Shown piece after piece: positions 45,275 through 57,650 of a stretch of 64,000 bases of DNA. Numbering within the stretch: position 1 is the first letter of the stretch; each line of letters begins with the position of its first letter. The stretch covers positions 496,001-560,000 of the forward strand of contig JACTVC010000016.1 in assembly GCA_018417955.1 (NCBI GenBank), written 5' to 3'. A program made the translations under genes and the position numbers. The notes beneath the pieces are model-generated. The model was given only the letters and a program-made list of their open reading frames with translations. It was not told where the DNA came from and searched no databases. Origin of the DNA: Laccaria trichodermophora (taxonomy: Eukaryota > Basidiomycota > Agaricomycetes > Agaricales > Hydnangiaceae).

Positions 45275-46669
45275 AGATTTAAGGATCTGAGCGCACTGCC
45301 TTAGGAACGTGTTTATCCATGCGGGGGCAATGGGGAGTAAGCAACTAACGCTTGTTCAAGCTCTAAACGAATTCAGGACATGATGGAAGCTGTATCCGGA
45401 TATTTCCGCTTCTTTCTTCAAGCCGTTCGCAATGCTTGTTATCTGTGGTCAAATCGTAAGTGCAAACCTCTGCGTCACAACAATGAGCCGGGATAGAGTT
45501 TGAAATTCGAGATCTTCGTACGACGAGTTCCACGCTCGATGAAACTTAGACCAACCCATTGCCGCACGGGAGAGTTCTGTCGCCGACTGTGTCAGAGTTA
45601 AATTCGTATATGGATAGTAGTGCCTTGACTTGCCAGCGTCAGTCCTTCAATCCTTCCTGTCAGACCTCAGCAATGAGGTCTGAGCGCTTGAAGGACATCC
45701 TATCTCCGCCTTTCATATCTGTGATCATGCGCCCATGATCGCGGCCAAATGTGATATGGCGATTCAGTAGCCAGTCCGCCAATGACATCGCAGATTCGGC
45801 GACAAAAACGACCTGGCTCATATCGAGAAACCACTGAAACCACCTCAGGTTGATTCAAACAAAATCGCACCTTTCCGTCGCATTGCATGTTTGTGATCTG
45901 GGAACCTCTAGTTCAAGCAAAGACTTTGTGAAGGCCATGGGGAAGGAGATCACGAATATTCATAGAAGAAATCATCCGAAACAATTGGATGACCATGAGT
46001 ACATGCAGAGACCAATCAAGTTGAGGAGCTGAAACCTCTCGAATGTCTTTTCGCATGTTTGACTACATTTGCAATGCATATATCTAATCCGTTCTCGAAG
46101 TCGACCTGCTGAGGAGTTCCTGGCGGGTCTCAGCCCGCTATTTTTTGCCGCAGAAAGTTTCCAATGTAAGCGTTACCTCCTGAACCAAGCACGACAAAGG
46201 CTACAGGCTAGGTGGCGACGCGGCTTCATACGTCGAGCGCGACCTTGGCATTCCCTACGTTTTCCGAGCATAGTTAGGAAAAAGTACCGTTAGGATCTGC
46301 ATCAAAACCCACCCAAAACAATAAGAACGTACTCAACGACACCTCCCTTGGTAGCGAAGGGGGAAGGTCACCTATCGAAACAGATATCAGTCCGATCACA
46401 TACCTGAAACGAAATCGAGAAACAGACCTGTGCACAGACCCTCTCTGACAACTCTTGCATCTTCAAGGATTCGACGGTCGACCACCGTGCTCAGCCCGTA
46501 TATGCCCCACGGAGTCGGCAAGTAACTCAAGCTGTTTGGAGCGTGTTGCGCCCAGGACAACGGAGTCGATAGTCTATATCCTCAACCAGGAGGAATCTGA
46601 TGGAAGAGGCACTTTCGAGGAATACTGCGCGTCACATGAGCGTGGATAGGTAACTGCAGGATAAACAAA
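45275..46669. other. Unassigned intergenic region
   Basis: This is the upstream flank of the membrane protein gene. Only short frames without recognisable motifs; no RNA gene or repeat family identified. Confidence 0.4.
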
Positions 46670-48990
46670 AGGGCCCAGGGCGTGGCCGGCAGAAGTAACG
46701 CAACTAAGATAGCTGAAAATGTGGTGAAGGTGATGATGTCGACAAGATCGTCGTATGGGCCCGCATTAAGTGTTCGGTTAGGCGACGGGAGAGAGAGAGA
46801 GGCTTGGAGGATGCTGCAGGAGTAGGGGACCTACAAGGCCAACAAGCTCCCTCCGCGGTGCGTGTCTTGGCGCTGAAGGGTGGTGATTCATTAAAGTCGA
46901 CACAAGTCGAGGATGACACGCTCAAAAACATGACTTTCACATCACTCTCAACAGCCCAACCATCATCAACTTTACTCTTGCAAGTTGCTCGACGCAGCCT
47001 CCTCACACATTCTCCTCTCCGGGTCATTCGAAAGGTCCTGCTCAACAAGACTCGGCCTCCCTAGTCAACTTGAGCCTCTCCACCTCCCATCTCCGCGTAA
47101 CCCCCCTCTTGGTGTGGACGAAGGGAAACCACTCTGCGCGCCATTATAACAATCCTCGCGCCCACCCTGCGTTCACCACCAAAGCGTCGAAATGCATTTG
47201 AGGCTTTCTGCGATCGCTTGTTGCTCTCCAACCAGATATGGAAGATGCAACGTCAGATTGACTAGCGAGGGAGAGGAAATGAAGCGGTCGAAGGTGACTG
47301 CTGTTACGCGGGCAGCGAAGCAGATGGCGTCGGATGTGCGGAAGGGGAGGCTTGTGAAGGATCTTATTTGAGAGTTGAAGGAGGGCAAAGGGGTTGTTGA
47401 AAAGATGAAGGAGGCGTATGAGCGTAAGAATTGGCGGGGGAATGGAGCCGCGAGTACAGGAAGATTGCCAGGAGTTTGACGTGCATCTTCTTTTCCAGCT
47501 GTCAACCGAGCTCTTTGAAGTCTACGAGGACTTGGTTGGCTCTGGCTGTTAGGTCGTGAGGGTGTGATACCGGTGTAGATGAAGGTGGTGTGTGGTGGTG
47601 CGTTGCGGGTGAAGGTGTGGTGGGGGCGCAAGCTCAGTTAAGCAGAGTGAATTCCGAATCTTAGTCTTGGATGCAGAGTAGCAATGTCAAGGTTTTCTCG
47701 GAGCGTTTGCACCCATGGATGTAGTCCGATGCTGAGTGGAAAGAGAGGGGACCGCGACGCCGATGAAAGAGCGATTGGTGTCCGTGAATAGTACCGACAT
47801 TGAAGTTTGAATGTTGAACCTCAACTCGTTGGCGTCGCGTTTCAGGGTGATTTACAAAATATGGTATAGACTGAAGTTGGACTGGAAGACATCCACATGT
47901 TAACAGCCAGATAATGTGCGAAGGAAGGGCGGTGTCCGTACCTTTGGTGCGTGATGTGGTAAGAAAAGGTTATCGATGCAATCGTACAAACGTGCGAGCA
48001 CAGTGAACGCGAAGCACCACAAAGTCCACTTCCTTGCCCTACGTTCGTTGCTCCAATGTCGTTGAATCCAACTTGAATGAGGGACGAATCGACTATACGA
48101 CATCAGCATCACGATCGCTGCAAGAAAGAAGACATACCACGTATCCTCAATCCCCCAGCAAGACGATTCTGTTCGAACCCACTGCTCACCACGAACATCT
48201 CTCTGTGTGTGAATGTGTGAATGCCTTGCCGTGATGTCAAGTAGCCCGTGGCGCAGGGGAGGTGGAGCGTTGTCTTGAGTTGCACATACTGTAGACGATA
48301 TGCGGGGTTTCAAGGGGGACTTGAACAGGATGTATGTCGCGTTCGTCTTCAAGGTAAGCCGGGGTAAGGTACCGCTCGCAATCCGCCATCGTCCAAGGGG
48401 AGAGCCATGTCAGAAAATTGCTGAAACCGTGTCAATGATGCCTCACGATAGAAGCAACTCTCGTGCTTACCTTCTTGGTCATCGTGTACCTCTCCTGGCT
48501 AACGTATGTTGAACTCCACCCAACTCCTGAGATGCAGCCGTTGAGCAGGGATTTAGATTTCCAAGAGTAAGACGCCTGCATGTTATTGTACGCTGCAAGC
48601 AAGCCGTTGGGTGAGATGTGAGGTTGGCGTTCCAGGAGGTTGACGGAGAGTAGTCGTGCACTTGGGTTTGATTATGGTTACCGAAGTATGTCACCGTTCC
48701 ATAGGTCTGCGTCGGTGGCATAGTAACGTATCTTCAAACCTCGCAAGAAAGAGGATGTTGAGAGTGCCCTAACGGTGAGGTGCTTTGCTTTGTTTCTTGA
48801 TAAAAACTCGGTCAAGTGAACATTCACGTATGAGTCTGGTGTACCTTTATTTCACAAATAATTCATCTAGTTGAAGCAACGTCCGAAGACAGCATGAGCA
48901 GCGTCGAAGAGAGCAGGAGCAGCGCCGAGGGCAATGGTGACGACGAGCTCATGATGAAGATCGATGAAGGTTGATGTCACTTATGTACTG
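46670..48990. repeat. Large segmental repeat, copy B
   Basis: Similarity to copy A begins with AGGGCGTGGCC (815 in copy A) and ends near 48990 (3450 in copy A). A segment of about 300 bp near 47160-47460 is inverted relative to copies A and C, while both flanks are collinear. No intact gene is present. Confidence 0.75.
47160..47460 (+). pseudogene. Inverted copy of the charged helical fragment
   Basis: Plus-strand counterpart of the minus-strand fragment at 1560-1844. It contains RLLLSNQIWKMQRQID followed by a TAG, then RAAKQMASDVRKG and ELKEGKGVVEKMKEAYERK, so it preserves more C-terminal sequence than copies A or C. Confidence 0.35.
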
Positions 48991-50089
48991 TGACTGCCAA
49001 CCTTCATCCAAAACAAGTTTACGCAGCTGCTTCAGCGATGGTCCTCTGTTGTCAGAAATCACTCTGGACACCGCGACCACAGTGACTCTACAATGTTTTC
49101 CATTCTAAGCAATGAATCACTTACTCTTGTCGCCTTCTCTGCAAACCAGCTTCTCCGTGTTACCACCGTCATTTCCATGTTGATTCTGTTGTCTCAGTCG
49201 AGCATTAGAGACGAGGAGCTCTGAATAGAAAGGTACGTCATCTTGATGAATGCAGCATTGGGGCTCATCAGTGACCCCATCTCAGGACACGAGGCGCTGC
49301 CGACGTTCTAACTCCAGCGACAAGTTTTAATCACATTGATGGTTATCGTGGACCGGCCAAGCGATCGGGTAAAGATCCAAGATGAAGACTTCAACCTTGT
49401 CGAGAAAGGGAACGTCGCCGGTATTGAAGGTGGGGACAGACGTACGACGTTTTCGTCATCGTCCCTTTATAGTAGCGAGGGAGGGTGCCCCAGCCCGATC
49501 TTGACCACTAGCCAAGTACATGAATCACCTCCTCTTCCCGCCTCCTTCCCGCCCTCTTACGTGTGCCTCTTGTTTTAGGAGTCAAGTAGTTGCAACCCCG
49601 AAGGCCGTCTTCAACTCGAAGAGCGGACAGCTTCTTATTTGAAACAGTGGCGAAGCTACAGGTCATCAACGTCCAACCTGAGGCAGAAAATCCGTTATCA
49701 CGCCAATGCAATGCCGTGGAGCTTGCCACGTCATGTTCGACCTCACTACGACCACTACGACAATGGAACCTACATGGTCGGGGTATTCGAGTTGCCTGTC
49801 CTACTTGAGCATGCATATAATGTGCAGATAGCGATAGGTGGCAGTCAGATTCGAGCCCACCGCTCCTTTGATGTGCTCTAGATCTCCTTGCAATCGTTAC
49901 AGTCGCCCATCTCAATCCCACCGTTTTTTGGCGGTTCTTCCCAACATACTGATCCTTCTGTCTCCTCTCTCATCGTCATTCCGTCTTCTCCTCGCTTTTT
50001 CACATTCACGAACATTGATAGTTGGCACTCCCCCGAATCCCCAGACGATTGACACAGACTCAACATGCTCATGCTTACCGGCGCCTCTC
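48991..50089. other. Unassigned region between repeats
   Basis: Several short overlapping frames near 49500-49900 on both strands have no clear coding character. Nothing is recognised. Confidence 0.4.
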
Positions 50090-51262
50090 ACAACTTTGAA
50101 AAACGGCAGCTTCTGCACAGGCTCCTTCGTTTTCGACGCGCAAAGGCGGGAGCGCACAATGCCGTTCATTGACACGGTCTTCCTGCGTGAATCGTAGGCC
50201 GCAACTGGGTCATCGAAGGGGATCAAGCCAAGCTCGGTTGAAGCAAGTTGCTGGAGAAGTTGAGCAAGGCGGAGGATGTGGGGATTGAGTTATACACTTG
50301 CCCGGCGAACGCATTTCACCACTTTTTTGACAATCAGGCCAGGAGTAATGCCCCTCAATCGACCACGGTCGTCAACCCTTGTTCGCCTGTAACTGAGCGT
50401 CGACTCATCGAAGACGGAGCTTGGAAGTGCCGCTGGTGAAGGTTTGGGATGGGGAGATCAGAATGGGGGACGTGTTGGTGGAAGGGGTGGGATTGTATTG
50501 GCTTCCGTTGACTGGTTGTCGGATGGCGCGCCCTACCACAATCAATGCGATCGCTGTTGTCTTCCCCGACTTTGCGTCGGCTCTGCACGGAACGTTACGT
50601 GTTAGGTCCCATACAGTCTTGATGGTACCCAACTCCCGGTGTAATCCCAACTTGATTACGTCCTATCCTCGTCAGTCTTGAATTTTGTGTTGGAATAGAA
50701 GTCAGCATGATCAGTGGATGATTGCGTCCACTCAGCTAGAAGCAAAGCAAGACTTGAAGTCGGACAATGAACAGATGGAGGCCAATTACGACTGTCATGC
50801 TCAAGCTCGTGCATATGGAGATTGTATTCAAAAAACGGTAACATACATGCTTTCTCTGTGAAATGGTTTCACTGTTCTGTATGGGAAACTGTTCGACGTT
50901 CAACACCAACATGGTAGCTCCGCCAACCGCCATGGTGGGCCATTTCTCGCACGCCCAATAACTACCAACGCCCAAACGATGGCAAGTGGAATGATCGTTG
51001 AGCTGAACCCCGTGAATTTGCAGCACCTCTTTCCGCGGCACTAGAAGCCAACTCCGAATCATGAGTCGATGATTCTGGAGCATCATTGTCCTGAATTCCG
51101 CGACGACGTATACTACCCAATCGCACTGGCACCGAAGGTCTGGAAGAAAGCAGACTCGTTCGGGAATGGGTCAAAGATACGGGCGATGACGGGTCCACCA
51201 AGTAATCGTCATCCGAAGGCCACCGGTCTCTAGAAGTCGCCATCCGATTTAGTGGAGAATTA
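50090..51262. repeat. Diverged duplicate of 38600-39660
   Basis: See 38600-39660. Here the copy abuts the left end of repeat copy C directly, so the junction near 51262 is a recombination or insertion boundary. Confidence 0.65.
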
Positions 51263-53662
51263 GGGGTGGCCTGGTGGACTCGGTGTGGCCAAAGAATAGG
51301 AGATTGAAAGAGAACCCAACGTATGGACCCGTATCGAAGGCTTGGAAGATATTGCATGAGCAGGAGGCCAACGAACTCCCTCTGCGGTGGGTCCTCTTCA
51401 GGCGGCTAAGCCGTGCCTTGGCGCTGGAGGGTGGTGATTCGTTGAAGTCAACACAAGTCGAGGATGACGTTCGACTTCCGCATCACTGCCAATCTTAGCC
51501 CAACCATCATCAACTTTCCTGCTGCCACTCTGCCACTTGGCGCAGCCTCACACATCCTCCTCTCCAGGTCATTCGAAAAGTCCTGTTCAACAAGAAACAA
51601 GACTCGCGTCCCTAACCAGCTTGAGCCTCTCCACCTCCCTCGCGAGATTTCTGCACTCGCGGCTCCATTCCCCCGTCAACTCCAACCTTCTGGACATCCC
51701 AGGCCATCCGGTTCGCTGCCCACGTAACAGCAGCCACCCTTGACCACTTCATTCCCTCTCCCTCCGCAATGAGCTCGTTGATCCGTCGTTGCATCTTCCA
51801 TATCTGGTTGGAGAGCAACAGACAATCGCATAAAGCTTTGAATGCATGTGGACTCATCAGCAAAAGCCGCTTGCGTATGTCAGAGAACGCTGAGCTGACG
51901 GCTTTAGGCGTGCTATTCTGATCCGCAGGATGTTGGGCGGACATGATTGCAGGGCGGAGTGTTATAGTAGCGCGCAGAGTGGTTGCCCTTTGTTTACACC
52001 ACGAGTAGGTTACGCGGAGTTTGGAGTGCATATTTCGTTCTAGCTGTTGATCAAAGTCTGGGAGGACTTGCTTGGCTGTGGCTGCGAGGTCGTGCGGGTA
52101 TGATACCACCGTTAATGAAGGTGGTGTGTGCTGGACCTTGGTGTGTTGCAGGTGACGTGTGGTGGGAGCGCAGCTCAATTGGGGCAAAGTAAATTCCGAG
52201 TCTTAGTCTTGTATGCATAGTAGCAATGCCATGATTCGTTCGGAATGCTTGCATCTATGGATGTAATCCGATGCTGAGTAGAAAGAGAAGGGAACGGGAC
52301 GCCGACGGAAGAGCCTTTGAACTTCAACCCGTTGGCGTCAGCGTTTTAGGTTATTTACAAAAATTGGTATAGACTGATAGAAGACATCCACATGTTAACG
52401 GCCAGATAATGAGCGAAGGAAGGGCGGCGTCCGTACCTTTATAAGAAAAGGTTATGGATGAAATCGTACAAACGTGCGAGCACGGTGAACGCGAAGCAGG
52501 CGCCACAAAGTCGACTTCCTTGCCCTACGTTCGTTGCTCCAATGTCGTTGAATCGAGCTTGAATGAGGGACGAATCGACTAGACGACATCAGCATCACGA
52601 TCGCTGCACAAAAGAAGACGTACCACGTATCCTCAATCCCACACTAGACGACTGTTCATGACAAACATCTCTGTGTGCGTGAAGGGAGCTGTGACGTCAA
52701 GTGCCAGCCCATGGTGCAGGGGAGGAGGAGCGCTGCCACGAGTCGCACATAGCATAGAGGATATGCCGGGGTCTCTAGGGGGACTTGAACAGGATGTATG
52801 TGGCGTTCCTCTTCAAATTAGGTCAGGTGGATGGGGTACCGCTCGCAATCCGCCATCGTCCTAACCTTCGAGGGGAGAACCATGTCAGAAAATTGCTGAA
52901 ACCGTGTCAATGATGCCTCACGATAGAAGTAAATCTCGTGCTTACCTTCTTGGTCATCGTGTACCTCTCCTGCCTAACGTATGTTTGAACTCCACCCAAC
53001 TCCTGACATGCAGCCGTTGAGCTGGGATTTAGATTTCCAAGAGTAAGACGCCTGCATTTCTGCGGTTATTGTACGCCGCAAGCAAGCCGTTGGGTGAGAT
53101 GTGAGGTTGGCGTTCCATGAGGTTGACGGAGAGTAGTCGTGCACTTGGGTTTGATTATGGTTACCCAAGTATGTCACCGTTCCATAGGTCTGCGTCGGTG
53201 GCATAGTAACGTATCTTCAGAGCTCGCAAGAAAGAGGATGTTGAGAGTGCCCTAATGGTGAGGTGCTTTGCTTTGTTTCTTGAAAAAAACTCGGTCAAGT
53301 GAACATTCACGTATGAGTCTGGTGTACCTTTATTTCACAAATAATTCCTCTAGTTGAAGCAATGTCCGAAGAAAGCATGAGCAGCACCGAGGGCAATTGT
53401 GACGACGAGCTCATGAAGATGGTTGAGATCAGGTTGCTTGTTGTCACATACGACTCCAGAGCACATCGACAATTATTATTCGTAATAAAATTCCCATAGC
53501 CATTCTCCTCAACCGCAAATTTCACAAAGTCCTCGAGCGTCCTTCCCCGATGCAACTGGGCCACTAGTTCTCTTTGACCGCCCAGTTTCTCCATTCCCGC
53601 AGATACCTCCCCCCCCCCGCTCGATCATCCCTCGATCGCGACACAACCCAATCCATGACCTG
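51263..53662. repeat. Large segmental repeat, copy C, left part
   Basis: Collinear with copy A from about 1165 to 3725, with small deletions (about 30-40 bp are missing near 51338 relative to copy A). It is interrupted at 53662/53663 by the 7.9-kb element and resumes at 61608. Confidence 0.8.
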
Positions 53663-53879
53663 TGTCGGAGTTTTCTAATTTCGGTCACAATCGGTCACGA
53701 TTTGTTGTGCGCGTCACAATCTGGATTGCCGTTATAAGTCAGTGTGACCAAAGAGTTTTTGGTTACAATTGTCATTACAATGCCGGTTGCAACCAAGATT
53801 GGGACCACGTTCCAACTCCGCGATAAGATTGCAACGATAACGATACGTGATAACGGGTGATAACGGGCTACTAAAAGTA

Positions 53880-54060
53880 TTAGTCCTCTCCTGTGTATTT
53901 GTAGTCCCTTATTGTATTTGTTTTTGTAGTTATAGTAGTCTTGTTATTGTAGTGTTTTCTCGTTGTTGTAGTGTTTCGGTATTGTAGTGATAGTCTTGTT
54001 ATCTTGTAGTGTTTCTGTTATTGTTGTTATTGTAGTGTTTCGTAGTGTTGTATGTTGGAA
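53880..54060. repeat. Degenerate TTGTAGTGTTT tandem repeat
   Basis: The words attgtagtgttt and ttgttattgtag recur irregularly in the left subterminal region of the 7.9-kb element. No coding capacity is present. Confidence 0.6.
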
Positions 54061-54310
54061 TTTCAAGTGCATCACGCTGATGGGAGCAATGATTGCGTTG
54101 TTCCATAGTTTCCCCTTCATCATTCCATACATCATTTTGCCCTTCAGGTGACCACATTTATTTCAAATTGTAGTATGTATTTAGGTAGTCAGCTGTAATC
54201 TGAAGACCTCGCGCGTTTGTGAGGGTCCCTATTCAACCCGAGTGTTCACGACGACCTGAATATTTCAACATTGTAGTGTTTCTAGTAGTGGTTCGTAGTT
54301 AGTAATTATT

Positions 54311-54395
54311 GCGCTGTCCGGGATTTGAACTTATGACTTACCTGATTAGTAGTATTGAAACCTTTCTTACATTGTCCATAGTAACCGCTAGGTTA
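54311..54395 (-). ncRNA. tRNA-like sequence (degenerate, possibly SINE-like)
   Basis: On the minus strand CTAGCGGTTA resembles a tRNA A box and AAGTTCAAATCCC a B box at suitable spacing. The T-arm stem does not pair well and the acceptor stem is not convincing, so a functional tRNA is unlikely. It could be a tRNA pseudogene or the head of a SINE. Confidence 0.3.
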
Positions 54396-54437
54396 TTGGT
54401 CAATTTATAGACAATCTCTTTGGTTTAACTTCACAGA

Positions 54438-54845
54438 GTGGCTGCTGGTTCCCACCAGTCTCAACACGTCGCCACAGGCGCTCACCACGATCAAACCACG
54501 ATCAAACCACGATCCAGTCCTTTTTCCCTTTCCCCATCCTCGCCGAGAGGCTCCACTTCATTGTCAGGCCCTTCCTCGCTCAATCCCAGTCCTTTGACCC
54601 CCAAATCCGCGCTTCTCAAACTCCCTCGACCATTCTGTGGATCATCCAGTGTCGTCCTCGATACAGGATTCCGACCTTTGGGTTGCAGACACGTCATGCA
54701 CCTCCTGCAATTCTACAACACCGTTATTCGCCCCCTCAAAATCACTTCAGCGAGTCAAGATACCATGATCCGTTATGGGTCCGGCACGGTGGCTGGAACA
54801 ATAGCACAAGACGTCTCCATCGGACTGAAGTCGAGCTCGATCTAA
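54438..54845 (+). pseudogene. Pepsin-type (A1) aspartic protease fragment inside a transposon
   Basis: SSSVVLDTG reads as the first active-site region. It is followed in a shifted frame by SDLWVADTSCTSCNSTTPLF, and then in the first frame by QDTMIRYGSGTVAGTIAQD, which matches the flap region of pepsin-like proteases (YGSG-GT-D). At least two small indels break the frame, and the second catalytic domain is absent. Pepsin-like enzymes are secreted endopeptidases. This piece looks like a captured and decayed gene fragment. Confidence 0.65.
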
Positions 54846-55827
54846 CGTCATGTACGAATGGGAGACCAACGGATCGCTCTGGTGTCTAACACCGGCTCGC
54901 ACATACACCTTGGGGACGACTTCAATTTGACCGCCATTGACGTTCCCCCCGTCGAATCTGTACCGAAATACCAAGAGGACCGAATCGGCGCTCCCTGTGG
55001 AATCTAGTTTGGGCAAGCGTTCACTCAAGCCCTTGGGGGAAGCTAATACCCTAACGAGAGCCAAAACCTCGACGAGATGATGGCAGGACATGGGCGGATG
55101 CTGCAGTCCGCAAAACGAGCTTGTAAGTCTTTCTTTTACCTTAGCGTCATCTTGCCTTTGGGCCACTAATTTTAGACGCTTTCTTCGCGTTACAACGCCG
55201 CTCACGATGCGGGTTGCGTCGCCTGGCACGTACTGGGTGTTAACCACCCTTGGATGCGTCGATTCGTTTTCATGAACGCCCGTTTACGGGATCATTCGTT
55301 CATCCCACCCACACTCACTCCGAAAACAAATCGGGAAAGAAATAAATCTTTTGAGGGATCGGGACTGGGTAGACAGGGGATTTGCTTGATGAGGGTCTCA
55401 GGGGGAGGAAGGCGTTGTGTATCTTGCAACGCAGGCAACATTGTTGCCACCTTATGTGTCCGTCGCAACTTGTTTAGACTCCATGTACTGTATGTCTTGA
55501 TCAGCAATAATACCACCCTTTTGACAGATATGAAACACCCATTCCAACAAAATGTCGACGAACCACAACACACACGAAGAAGTAGATACCACTACATACC
55601 AATATCAACTGTATTCCGACGTGAAGCAGTCTGTCTCAAACCTGACGTCCTCTCCTGCGAGTTGCTGCAGGCAATGCCACTGCCATCTCCGTTGCAGCAG
55701 GCACTCCCGCCGCCATCTTCGTTGCAGCAGGCGCTGCTGCCACCACCATCTCTGTTGCGGCTGTCACTGTTGCCAATGCCATTGCAGGTGCCCGTGCCCT
55801 CTTCTTCCCCTTCTTAGCGTTAGCGGG
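54846..55827. other. Non-coding interior of the 7.9-kb element
   Basis: It may include further protease-derived sequence near 54850-55240. A CTG/CCA-rich low-complexity tract at 55660-55800 produces spurious frames. No gene is called. Confidence 0.4.
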
Positions 55828-57429
55828 TCATGCCACCTCTTGAACGATAGGTTGCGAGGGTCCAGCTGTCATGGATTGAGGCTGATGTGACGTTGAACCC
55901 GTGCTGTTGATAGTCAAGTTGGCACGGCACTCTGCGTGAGTACCAGAGTGGCTGGCTTGGCCTGAGGTGCTGGTGCTGGGGGTGAGGGCAAGCCTGGTGA
56001 ATGCTTCCTCGAGGCCACTGCTGTCGTTGTTGTTGTTTGGAGCCACTGTGTTGTTGTCCATTTGTGCCTTGAATATGATATCGTTGTAGAACTTGAGTAA
56101 TGCCTTGTGGTACGGTGTGCCTGCCTTTGCCTGGATAAACTCGCGATGCGAATTGAAGTCCTTTTGATAGTCAATGCCCGAACGAGCACCTTTCCCTGCT
56201 GCATCAAACTCTGAGTCAGGGGAAAATGTTGCCCAAACCTACAGTAAGACCGAAAAACTAAATCATTGTCCAAGAATTTGGAATGAAAATGATGTTTACC
56301 AAAATCGCGATTGTCGCAATGCTGCCTTCAGTGACAGACAACACTTTCCACAGTTTGGCGTACGTTTTCAGTTTGGCATAAGGTTTACTCCGGGAGATGG
56401 AAGCAGCGCCTTGGAGGAGGCCCTTCAGTGCCTTGGTTGATGGTGAGCAAAGAACCTCTCGCAAGATTTAAACAATGGCTTACCAATGCTAGCTCTCACG
56501 ACATGAACAACATGCTCATATCGCTTTGACGGTTTGGGAATAGAATCAGCGCGTACTTTGTGTACTTCTTGCGTGCAAGCTCTGACTCTGGCTTCAACAG
56601 TGCATCAAATTCTTGTATTTCTGAGCGATTAAAGTCGGCTTTGAGGCGAGACACAATTTGTGGGATTGAGCCAAAGATAATGGGGAGAATTTTCGACCGT
56701 AGATCGGACATCACGGTGCGTAAAAAGCTCTTGCCTGCTTTCGTGAACTGATTGAGGGATATAAATGAATTATAATGATACTGAAAAGGAAAAGTGCCGA
56801 GACTCACGATGTGCTCAAACTGGCGATACTCCTGCATAGCGGCATGGAGGTTGGAGGGGACAACCTCATACACCTCTGCTATAAGACATGCCTGCATTGT
56901 GGCATCAGATCGGTAGCGTTCGGAATCACTTGACGCTACATCTGGCTGTGTCGATGCCACAAGGTGGCCTTCCAACTTCGTTGGGAAGAAGGGGTTGTTC
57001 ATGAGTGCGAATCGACGTCCAAGATGTCCAATCATTTCACAGTGGTCCTCGATGCTTTTGGGAAGGTCACTTTGCCCACTGGGTTGCTTCCTGCTACGTT
57101 TGGGTTGCTGGGCCTTGAGTGTGGCGATGGTCACAGCCTGCTCTTTGACAAGCTTTGTAAGGCTCCCCAGTTGAAGCTGCGCAGCCTTCAAAGCCTAAAT
57201 TCATGTTAGTGCCCATCAGATTCTCAAAGTCTAATGAATAACTTACATCCTCGTAGTCCTCGTAAGTCAGATTATCCCCAACTGCCGGAACCTCAATGGC
57301 AGCAGTTGCTCCATCAACGTCGTCATCATTTGAGGTGGTTCCCGTGACATCATCGAGCCCAGCAAACTCTTCACCCTCATCGCTGTAAATGGTTTCAAGG
57401 CCACTGGGAGGTTGAAAGTGACGTGGCAT
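55828..57429 (-). CDS. Element-borne hypothetical protein (DUF6698-like by recollection)
   Basis: The start is ATG 57429 (MPRHFQPPSGLETIYSDEGE). Exons: 57429-57247, 57194-56808, 56747 to about 56530, about 56460-56300, 56238-55828. Introns 57195-57246, 56748-56807 and 56239-56299 keep frame; the junction near 56460-56530 is unresolved. An acidic N-terminus precedes a helical region (KAAQLQLGSLTKLVKEQAVT). A globular part follows (FTKAGKSFLRTVMSDLRSKI ... LWKVLSVTEGSIATIAIL ... IDYQKDFNSHREFIQ), and the tail is Ser/Thr/Asn-rich. This layout matches a multi-copy protein family of mushroom genomes that I recall as DUF6698. It lies downstream of the transposase on the same strand, with 222 bp between the coding regions, so it may be an accessory gene. 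Function unknown. Confidence 0.6.
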
Positions 57430-57650
57430 GATGGGAATTCCACGAAGGACTCTTGCCTTTGCTCTTGGTGTTTTTATTACACAAAGAGTCCACATGTAAA
57501 AACCCTGGCCACATTGTGATGGGGTCGACAGTAAAATACATAATGCTCATCCCTGAAAATGCACAAAACATGCAATACTCCCTGAACATCTTTAAGTAAT
57601 TGAACACCGTTTGAATGACAAGAATTATAATCTGACTACATTTTAATTAA

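Noticed and set aside
55254..55817. Plus-strand frame of 187 codons ending in Leu/Pro/Gln repeats
   Set aside because: The second half is a CTG/CCA low-complexity tract and the first half has no motif, start context or splice support.
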